Assembly: GCA_009782655.1 (NCBI GenBank)
Contig: WRIQ01000012.1
Location: 1-12,774, forward strand
Direction of reading: 5' to 3'
Length of the DNA: 12,774 nucleotides
From: Prolixibacteraceae bacterium
GTDB taxonomy: Bacteria; Bacteroidota; Bacteroidia; Bacteroidales; Prolixibacteraceae
The notes beneath the pieces were generated by a model. The model was not told the origin of the DNA. It searched no databases and worked only from the letters and a program-made list of their open reading frames with translations. Shown here one piece after another: positions 7,805-12,774 of this stretch. How positions within the stretch are numbered: the first letter of the stretch is position 1; each line of letters opens with the position of its first letter. A program made the translations under genes and the position numbers.

Positions 7805-8629
7805 GTGTACAAGAATATAATTTCCCAGTATTTTCGCTCCGCAATTACGATAGCGGTTCTGCTAAGCTCTGTTTTTATTTTTACAGGCCGGATTTATGCA
7901 CAGGTCGATTCGGTGAAACTGAATCGGGATTATGTTAAAACCTACTATACCGACACGCGCGATTTTGTGACCTCGCCCATTCGCTGGCAGGGAAAAGAGT
8001 GGCTGAAATTTACCGCTTTTGCCGGAACAACAGCCGCTTTGATAACTATTGACAAACCAGTGAAAAAAATTTTCGACAAGAGCCACAGCAACTTTCTGGA
8101 CAATGTGTCAAAGTACGGCTTCGAGCCGATGGGAAATTATTATGCCGGCGCTGCGATTGCCGGTTTTTTCGCTTACGGCATGTTTGCCGACGACAGCCGC
8201 AGTCGCTCCACAGCGTTGCTGACCGCCGAAAGCTTCATCATCAGTGGCGTTTTGGTGCGCATTCCCAAATATTTGGCAGGCCGTCCGCGCCCCGATACCA
8301 GCGACTCGCCATGGGAGTGGCAAGGCCCTTTCAACGGGAAAAGTTTTCCCTCGGGACATACAACATCGGCATTTGCGGTTGCTTCGGTCATCGCATATCA
8401 ATACAAAGAAACGCTCTGGGTTCCCATAACCGCCTATTCGCTGGCGACATTGACTGGAGTATCAAGAATTTACGACAATAAACATTGGTTGAGCGATGTT
8501 TTTGCCGGCGCAGTAATCGGCACAATCACCGGAAGATTTATCTGTAAACAACACGAAAACAACCATTTTTCCATTGGTATGAATAATTTTAACGGCATCA
8601 ACGGCGTTTGCCTTGTTTACAAATGGTAA
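7805..8629 (+). CDS. PAP2-family phosphatase with N-terminal signal peptide (lipid phosphatase-like)
   Basis: All three PAP2 motifs are present. Numbering from GTG 7805, they are KYLAGRPRP (Lys155, Arg162-Pro163), PSGH (182-185) and SRIYDNKHWLSD (Arg221, His227, Asp231). Enzymes of this class dephosphorylate lipid phosphates such as undecaprenyl pyrophosphate, phosphatidate or lipid A phosphates outside the inner membrane; the substrate cannot be fixed here. The N-terminus is a signal sequence (basic YKN...FRS, hydrophobic AITIAVLLSSVFIFTG, then IYAQ as a likely cut site), and several hydrophobic stretches follow (70-83, 111-127, 140-152, 188-200, 208-218, 232-243). I chose GTG 7805 (274 aa) because it places the signal peptide at the start and removes an overlap with mazG; a TTG at 7754 in frame would add 17 residues. 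No terminator follows the stop at 8629. Confidence 0.87.
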   Translation: MYKNIISQYFRSAITIAVLLSSVFIFTGRIYAQVDSVKLNRDYVKTYYTDTRDFVTSPIRWQGKEWLKFTAFAGTTAALITIDKPVKKIFDKSHSNFLDNVSKYGFEPMGNYYAGAAIAGFFAYGMFADDSRSRSTALLTAESFIISGVLVRIPKYLAGRPRPDTSDSPWEWQGPFNGKSFPSGHTTSAFAVASVIAYQYKETLWVPITAYSLATLTGVSRIYDNKHWLSDVFAGAVIGTITGRFICKQHENNHFSIGMNNFNGINGVCLVYKW

Positions 8630-8790
8630 ATCGCGGTTATGATTTCGCCTTTTTGCTGGTTCATTTTGATTGCCAACTGATATTTCCCTGCTGAAAAATG
8701 CTAAAATTCTTTGCTTTTCTCCAGTCTGTTCGGGCAAAACTTTGATCCCCATATTGTTTTTCAGCGCCAGACGCCATAAATTACACCTCC
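8617..8790 (-). pseudogene. Relic of a T9SS type A C-terminal sorting domain (gene end only)
   Basis: On the minus strand, 8697 down to 8617 reads FSAGKYQLAIKMNQQKGEII and six more residues to a TAA stop. This is the pattern of the end of a Bacteroidota T9SS sorting domain, where an SAGxY turn is followed by a beta strand and a Lys-rich tail. Upstream, another frame (8758 to ~8702) reads NNMGIKVLPEQTGEK, which fits the preceding nnMGxkVL strand. The two frames are joined only by a frameshift near 8715, and the second frame carries an in-frame TAG at 8701-8703. No start or catalytic domain remains. The relic overlaps the last 13 bases of the PAP2 gene in convergent orientation. It implies that a cell-surface or secreted protein gene was lost here. 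The family pattern is from memory, and the remnant is short. Confidence 0.5.
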
Positions 8791-8859
8791 AATCCTTTCT
8801 GTTATCGTTATGATTCGAAAGAATTGACCGGATTTTTCTTTCAAAAAAGAATAGAAACT

Positions 8860-8867
8860 TATCTTTG
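8860..8867 (+). promoter_or_regulatory. Bacteroidota-type -7 box (TATCTTTG) for the XRE-cupin gene
   Basis: TATCTTTG matches TAnnTTTG exactly, 38 bases before the ATG at 8906. A T-rich stretch TTTTTCTTTC lies about 19-28 bases further upstream and may serve as a weak -33 region. It probably drives the regulator and the acyl-CoA ligase together. Confidence 0.55.
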
Positions 8868-8905
8868 TGATTCAATCTTGATACCATTTAAAATTTTAAC
8901 GAATC

Positions 8906-9454
8906 ATGAATGACCAAATCAGGGAAATAGCCGAGCGGTTGCGAGGACTGCGCGACGCTCTCGACATTGGTATTGTCGAAGCTGCGGCCTGTGTAAAAAC
9001 AACGCCCGCCGATTTCGAAAAATATGAGTCGGGCAATTTCGATATTCCCATGAGTTTCCTCTACGAAGCGGCGCAGGCTTTCCATGTCGAAATATCTACA
9101 TTGATCTCGGGGCAGGAGCCGCATGCCAGCACCTATTTTATCACTCGCAAAGGAACCGGAGCAAGCATTGAGCGGACAAAAGCTTATAAATACCAGTCGC
9201 TGGCACACGGATTCCGCAGTGCCAAAGCTGAGCCTTTCGAGGTGACGGTCGAGCCCAACGACGCGCCAATTCACCTGAACGCTCATGCCGGACAGGAATT
9301 TAATTTTATACTCGACGGAACGCTGCAACTGCAAATTGCCGGCAACGAAATCATCCTCAACAAAGGCGACAGCATCTATTTCGACTCGTCGAAACCTCAC
9401 GGCATGAAAGCGCTGAACGGAACAAAAACACGGTTTCTGGCGATAATTATGTGA
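8906..9454 (+). CDS. XRE-family HTH regulator with C-terminal cupin domain
   Basis: The 182-aa protein has an N-terminal XRE-type helix-turn-helix (about residues 6-68: IREIAERLRGLRDALDIG, then FEKYESG and ALxxFHVE-like spacing). A short linker leads to a cupin beta-barrel (about 108-180). The cupin keeps plausible metal or ligand residues: His123, His127 and Glu131 in HLNAHAGQEFNF, a G(D)xxYF turn at 154-159 and His165 in SSKPHGM. Proteins of this build are DNA-binding regulators that sense small molecules through the cupin. The gene lies 64 bases upstream of an acyl-CoA synthetase-type ligase on the same strand, so it likely regulates that gene or itself in response to a carboxylate or acyl-CoA; this is inference from position. 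The ATG at 8906 fits the promoter box and the HTH start. Confidence 0.88.
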   Translation: MNDQIREIAERLRGLRDALDIGIVEAAACVKTTPADFEKYESGNFDIPMSFLYEAAQAFHVEISTLISGQEPHASTYFITRKGTGASIERTKAYKYQSLAHGFRSAKAEPFEVTVEPNDAPIHLNAHAGQEFNFILDGTLQLQIAGNEIILNKGDSIYFDSSKPHGMKALNGTKTRFLAIIM

Positions 9455-9518
9455 GGGTCGAAAATCAACCTGTATAGCTTTCAGCCTTCGCTGTCATTTT
9501 AAATAACTTTATAATATC

Positions 9519-11174
9519 ATGCTCGAAAAATATTTATCGCAAACAGAATTCAAAGACTGGTCCGATTTCAAGGCTCATTATCAATTGAATGTTCCCGAAT
9601 ATTTCAACTTCGGATACGACATTGCAGATGCTTGGGCGGAGCAGGAACCAGAGAAGCGCGCCCTGCTATGGACAAACGACAAAGGCGACTGCCGCGAATT
9701 TACCTTCGCCGAAATTAAGAAATACACCGACCAAACGGCATCGTTTTTCCAATCCATCGGAATTAAAAATGGCGATATTGTAATGGCCATCCTGAAGCGC
9801 CGCTACGAGTTCTGGTTTACCATTTTGGCACTTCACAAAATCGGTGCTGTCATCATTCCTGCTACCCATCTGCTGACGACAAAAGATTTGGTATACCGAA
9901 ATAATGCAGCCGGTATCAAAGCCATTATTGCCGTGGGTGAAGAGCCGATTATCGGGCACATCATCCAATCGCTGCCTGAATCGCCCACCGTCGAAAAGCT
10001 AATATCCATCGGAGAAATTGTTCCCGACGGGTGGTTCGATTTCCACAAGGAAATTGGAAAGGCATCGCCATTTGTTCCGCAACGCCGCATCACCAAATCG
10101 AGCGACACGCTTATCATCAGCTTTACCTCTGGAACTACGGGCAACCCCAAGATGGTTCAACTCGATTGCGCTTATCCGTTGGCGCACATCGTAACCGCAA
10201 AATATTGGCACAACCTGCACGAAAAAAGCCTGCACCTGACCATCGCCGATACAGGCTGGCTGAAAGCCGTTTGGGGCAAATTATACGGACAGTGGATTAT
10301 CGGGGCGTGCGTGTTTGTGTACGACCACGATAAATTTGCTCCCTGCGATATGCTGGCCATGATTGAAAAATATAAAATCACATCGTTGTGTGCGCCGCCC
10401 ACCATTTTCCGTTTTTTAATCCGCGAAGACCTTTCCCAATATGATTTATCGTCGCTGGAATATTGCACCATTGCCGGTGAAGCACTGAATCCGGCTGTGT
10501 ATGAGCAGTTTTACAAACTCACAGGACTCAAGCTGCGCGAAGGATATGGACAGAGCGAAACTACCGTTTCCATTTTCACGTCGCCGTGGGTTGAGCCCAA
10601 GCCCGGTTCCATGGGCCTGCCCGGGCCTCACTACGACATCGACCTGCTGACAAGCGACGGCCGCCCTGCGGAAGTGGGCGAACAGGGCGAAATCATTATC
10701 CGCCATGATAAAAAATATCCTGCCGGATTGTTCCGCGGATATTACCGCAACGAAGAACTGACGAAAGTAGCCATTCACGACAATACTTACTTTACGGGCG
10801 ATGTGGCATGGCGCGACGAAGACGGATATTTCTGGTTTGTGGGCCGCAACGACGACGTCATAAAAAGTTCGGGTTACCGCATCGGGCCTTTCGAAGTGGA
10901 AAGCGCACTGATGACCCATCCAGCGGTGGTTGAATGCGCTGTTACCGGAGTTCCCGATGAGATACGCGGACAGGTGGTTAAAGCAACCATCATTCTGGCG
11001 CATGAATACAAAGACAAGGCAAACGATGAATTGAGAAACGAAATTCAGAATCATGTAAAAAAAGTGACAGCGCCATATAAATATCCACGCATAATAGAAT
11101 TCGTGGACGAATTGCCAAAAACCATCAGCGGCAAAATAAGAAGAACAGAAATACGCGAAAAAGATAAAAAATAG
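9519..11174 (+). CDS. AMP-forming acyl-CoA synthetase family ligase (medium-chain/acetyl-CoA synthetase-like)
   Basis: The 551-aa ANL-superfamily enzyme would activate a carboxylic acid with ATP to an acyl-adenylate and then form the CoA thioester. Core motifs are intact: P-loop TSGTTGNPK from Thr203, the aromatic/adenine motif GYGQSET (342-348), TGD (426-428) with downstream WFVGRNDDVIKSSGYRIGP, and the C-terminal catalytic-lysine motif PKTISGKIRR with Lys539. The pattern of the middle region (ADTGWLKAVWGKLYGQW, GSMGLPGPHYDIDLL) resembles ACSM/medium-chain acyl-CoA ligases more than canonical Acs, and at 551 aa it is shorter than Acs (about 650). Substrate is not determinable here; short, branched or aromatic acids are all possible. 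It follows the XRE-cupin gene with no terminator between and probably shares its promoter; weaker TAGCTTTC at 9475 could add an internal one. No clear terminator follows. Confidence 0.92.
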   Translation: MLEKYLSQTEFKDWSDFKAHYQLNVPEYFNFGYDIADAWAEQEPEKRALLWTNDKGDCREFTFAEIKKYTDQTASFFQSIGIKNGDIVMAILKRRYEFWFTILALHKIGAVIIPATHLLTTKDLVYRNNAAGIKAIIAVGEEPIIGHIIQSLPESPTVEKLISIGEIVPDGWFDFHKEIGKASPFVPQRRITKSSDTLIISFTSGTTGNPKMVQLDCAYPLAHIVTAKYWHNLHEKSLHLTIADTGWLKAVWGKLYGQWIIGACVFVYDHDKFAPCDMLAMIEKYKITSLCAPPTIFRFLIREDLSQYDLSSLEYCTIAGEALNPAVYEQFYKLTGLKLREGYGQSETTVSIFTSPWVEPKPGSMGLPGPHYDIDLLTSDGRPAEVGEQGEIIIRHDKKYPAGLFRGYYRNEELTKVAIHDNTYFTGDVAWRDEDGYFWFVGRNDDVIKSSGYRIGPFEVESALMTHPAVVECAVTGVPDEIRGQVVKATIILAHEYKDKANDELRNEIQNHVKKVTAPYKYPRIIEFVDELPKTISGKIRRTEIREKDKK

Positions 11175-11239
11175 AAAAGAAGGTTTCCAAGAATCTCTCT
11201 TTTTACAAAAATTACGCTACTGTTTTAACCGAAGTTTTT

Positions 11240-11247
11240 TACTTTTG
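11240..11247 (+). promoter_or_regulatory. Bacteroidota-type -7 box (TACTTTTG) retained upstream of the elbB remnant
   Basis: TACTTTTG matches TAnnTTTG exactly and lies 29 bases before the ATG at 11277. The gene it once served is truncated, but the promoter may still act and could now transcribe the tatD operon that starts at 11417. Confidence 0.45.
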
Positions 11248-11276
11248 AAAAGTAGAATTATAAAAACATTCAAGAT

Positions 11277-11396
11277 ATGAAAAAGATAGCTGTTGTATTG
11301 TCGAGGTGCAGCGTTTTCGACGGCGCCGACAAGGTTATACGTCAGGTTTTATCAATGTTGCAATACATTAGACCCAATTTCCCAATCCGGGCATAA
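11277..11396 (+). pseudogene. elbB: Internally deleted remnant of elbB (DJ-1/PfpI-like glyoxalase)
   Basis: A 39-codon frame starts MKKIAVVLSRCSVFDGAD, which closely resembles the ElbB N-terminus (MKKIxVxLSGCGVxDGxE), with Gly10 and Gly12 replaced by Arg and Ser. Intact ElbB is about 217 aa and continues EIHEAVL; here the frame continues DKVIRQVLSML. That resembles the family's C-terminal end (GIDKLVSRVLVL in E. coli, from memory). The simplest reading is an in-frame deletion joining the first ~17 codons to the last ~12, with loss of the original stop, so translation runs on to TAA at 11394. The nucleophile-elbow region of the DJ-1 fold is gone, so it cannot be a working enzyme. The promoter box and ATG are kept. 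The start of the resemblance is strong; the C-terminal match is weaker. Confidence 0.65.
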
Positions 11397-11416
11397 TCGA
11401 GAATTAATATTTTCCA

Positions 11417-12082
11417 ATGTATTGTATTGACATTCATACACATAATATACCTGTCGGAACCAACAGGTTATTTATTCTGAACCGTTTTCCCGACAGTAAT
11501 TTTGTTGAGTTGCCGCCGGGCGGATTTTATTCCGTAGGACTTCACCCTTGGTATATAGGCGCCGGAAACGCCTGTTACAGGCAGTTGGACAGTGTGATGA
11601 GGACGCTCAAACGCGAAGATGTGATTGCTGTCGGTGAATGTGGACTCGACAAAACTGCAAAAACAGACTTGCAACTGCAAACCGACATTTTCATGCAGCA
11701 GGCTGAAATGGCCGAAGCATTTCAAAAGCCGGTAATCATACATTGCGTCAGGGCTTCGAATGAGATTTTCCAGCTTCACAAAAAAATGAATCCTTCCATA
11801 CCCTGGATCTTACACGGCTTTCAGGGAAATGCCAAAACTGCGGAACAATTGGCAGGTGCGGGTTTTTATTTCTCTTTCGGGTCGGCACTGCTCGATGAAG
11901 AATCAAAAAGCGGCGAAGCGATCTCCGTCGTGCCTCCCGACAAGTTGTTTCTCGAAACCGACGAATCGGCCATGTCCATCCATGCAGTGTATGAACGTAC
12001 ATCCGAAATATTAAAATTGTCGGCGGCCGATCTGACAGAAAAAATCGAATGGAATTTCAGGCAAGCATTTGTACGGCAATGA
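11417..12082 (+). CDS. TatD-family metal-dependent hydrolase (short Bacteroidota form)
   Basis: The 221-aa protein has the TIM-barrel amidohydrolase metal site of TatD enzymes: His7 and His9 in DIHTHN, Glu74 in AVGECGLD, His109 in PVIIHC, His133 in ILHGFQG and Asp182 in FLETDES. GLHPW (41-45) is also typical. TatD proteins are cytoplasmic 3'-5' DNA exonucleases or nucleases, implicated in DNA repair and quality control. The protein is shorter than E. coli TatD (about 260), which is usual for the form paired with tcdA in Bacteroidota. The ATG at 11417 gives the HxH motif its normal place near the N-terminus. Its stop overlaps the next start as ATGA (12079-12082), so the two are translationally coupled. 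Confidence 0.92.
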   Translation: MYCIDIHTHNIPVGTNRLFILNRFPDSNFVELPPGGFYSVGLHPWYIGAGNACYRQLDSVMRTLKREDVIAVGECGLDKTAKTDLQLQTDIFMQQAEMAEAFQKPVIIHCVRASNEIFQLHKKMNPSIPWILHGFQGNAKTAEQLAGAGFYFSFGSALLDEESKSGEAISVVPPDKLFLETDESAMSIHAVYERTSEILKLSAADLTEKIEWNFRQAFVRQ

Positions 12083-12753
12083 ATTGGAATGAAAGAACAA
12101 GCCTTTTGCTGGGCAACGAGAAAATGGAAAAACTGCGGAACGCTTCGGTTTTAGTAGTCGGTTTGGGCGGCGTGGGCGCCTATGCTGCCGAGATGCTTTG
12201 TCGGGCTGGAATCGGGCATTTGGCTATTGTAGATGGCGATGTCGTGGAAAAGACCAACCGCAACCGCCAGTTGCCGGCGCTCGTCTCCACAACGGGCAAA
12301 TCCAAAACCGAAATCCTGAAACACCGTTTCCTTGATATAAATCCCGAACTCAAAATTACAGCTACCAACAGTTTTCTTCGCGACGAACAAACCGTTGAAA
12401 TGCTGCAAAGCCGCAATTTCGATTATGTGGAGATGCTCGGCGGCGTGGAAAATTTCTGCTTCCGCCATGCTATTGAGAAAAAGACCGCTCATAAACTGCA
12501 ACTATTGGCAGAGGAATTAGTTATCAATATTGTTGCGCCTAAATACGGAGCATGTTCCCTGAATTTGAGCTTTTCGGAAAAGCTTGGCACTTACGAGCTG
12601 TCCGTGTCTTACGGCGGTGAAAAATTCGATGCTCTGGAAAACGCCGAAGACGATTTGTCTGCCATGATGGTGAAAAAAAGCACAAAATCCTTGCAGCACA
12701 AGTATGATGAAGGCAAGAATATTATTACGGCAGAAGTGGGGGTATTGAATTAG
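12079..12753 (+). CDS. tcdA: Chimera: TcdA (ThiF/E1-like) N-terminal half fused in frame to an RsbW-like HATPase domain
   Basis: Residues 1 to ~117 of 224 are TcdA, the enzyme that cyclises t6A to ct6A on tRNA. The start MNWNERTSLLLGNEKMEKL, nucleotide-binding GLGGVG (28-33), IVDGD (50-54), TNRNRQLPAL and the Lys in GKSK are all present. After NFDYV (about 12427) the family should continue IDAIDSxxxK and a long C-terminal half with a K-x-GVxxV region. Instead the frame switches to an anti-sigma/HATPase-like fold: KTAHKLQLLAEELVIN (Glu146-Asn150, N-box ELxxN), SYGGEKFDAL in place of DxGxxFDPL, then MMVKKSTK and DEGKNIITAEV. Normal TcdA is 240-270 aa, so over half is missing, including the Asp/Lys acyl-adenylation motif; TcdA activity is probably lost. 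The likeliest origin is a deletion fusing tcdA to a downstream gene's 3' end. I chose ATG 12079 for the ATGA coupling with tatD and the family N-terminus; ATG 12049 would add ten residues. Confidence 0.85.
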   Translation: MNWNERTSLLLGNEKMEKLRNASVLVVGLGGVGAYAAEMLCRAGIGHLAIVDGDVVEKTNRNRQLPALVSTTGKSKTEILKHRFLDINPELKITATNSFLRDEQTVEMLQSRNFDYVEMLGGVENFCFRHAIEKKTAHKLQLLAEELVINIVAPKYGACSLNLSFSEKLGTYELSVSYGGEKFDALENAEDDLSAMMVKKSTKSLQHKYDEGKNIITAEVGVLN

Positions 12754-12774
12754 TCAAACTTTGCGGGTTTGCCG

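Noticed and set aside
8462..8887. 141-codon minus-strand ORF considered as a gene
   Set aside because: Half of it is antisense to the PAP2 gene. Only the short T9SS-like stretch is meaningful, and it is split between this frame and another.
10446..11054. 202-codon minus-strand ORF
   Set aside because: It is wholly antisense to the ligase gene, whose motifs are intact in the plus frame.
12049..12078. Upstream ATG for the TcdA chimera
   Set aside because: It adds ten residues encoded by the other frame of tatD; ATG 12079 forms an ATGA overlap and matches the family start MNW.
12754..12774. CAAAC...GTTTG inverted repeat at the window end as a terminator
   Set aside because: Five base pairs only, and the sequence is cut off before any T tract could be judged.

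Overview
The window is about 12.8 kb of a Bacteroidota chromosome, most likely order Bacteroidales. Four points support this: promoter-like TAnnTTTG (-7) boxes sit upstream of several genes, starts lack strong Shine-Dalgarno sites, PurL is one long fused polypeptide, and there is a decayed copy of what looks like a type IX secretion (T9SS) C-terminal sorting domain. No tRNA, rRNA, CRISPR array, transposase or phage gene was seen.

Layout. 1-738 is the 3' part of an OmpA-family outer-membrane protein with a thrombospondin-type-3 (Ca-binding) repeat array, followed by a clean intrinsic terminator. 739-1147 holds no convincing gene; it contains a ~257-bp segment bounded by imperfect inverted repeats. 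1148-2557 (minus) encodes a secreted sialate O-acetylesterase-type SGNH hydrolase. 2558-3088 holds divergent promoter elements and one doubtful ORF. 3089-6778 is purL. 6904-8629 is a probable mazG cluster: a possible 33-aa basic ORF, mazG, then a PAP2 phosphatase with a signal peptide. 8617-8790 (minus) is the T9SS sorting-domain relic. 8906-11174 is an XRE-cupin regulator followed by an acyl-CoA synthetase-type ligase. 11277-11396 is an internally deleted remnant of elbB. 11417-12753 is a tatD-tcdA operon with an ATGA overlap, in which the tcdA half continues in frame into an unrelated RsbW-like HATPase domain.

The intact genes are housekeeping: purine synthesis, house-cleaning NTP hydrolysis, lipid phosphate hydrolysis and acyl activation. 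The unusual part is decay. Three loci in the last 4.2 kb (8.6-12.75 kb) look like products of deletion or frameshift: the T9SS relic, an elbB whose N-terminus is joined to something like its own C-terminus, and a TcdA N-terminal half joined to an ATPase domain. I read this as ongoing gene loss in a host-associated or otherwise reducing lineage, or less likely an assembly problem. The TcdA-HATPase chimera is the observation most worth checking. I saw no multi-gene defence or other novel system.
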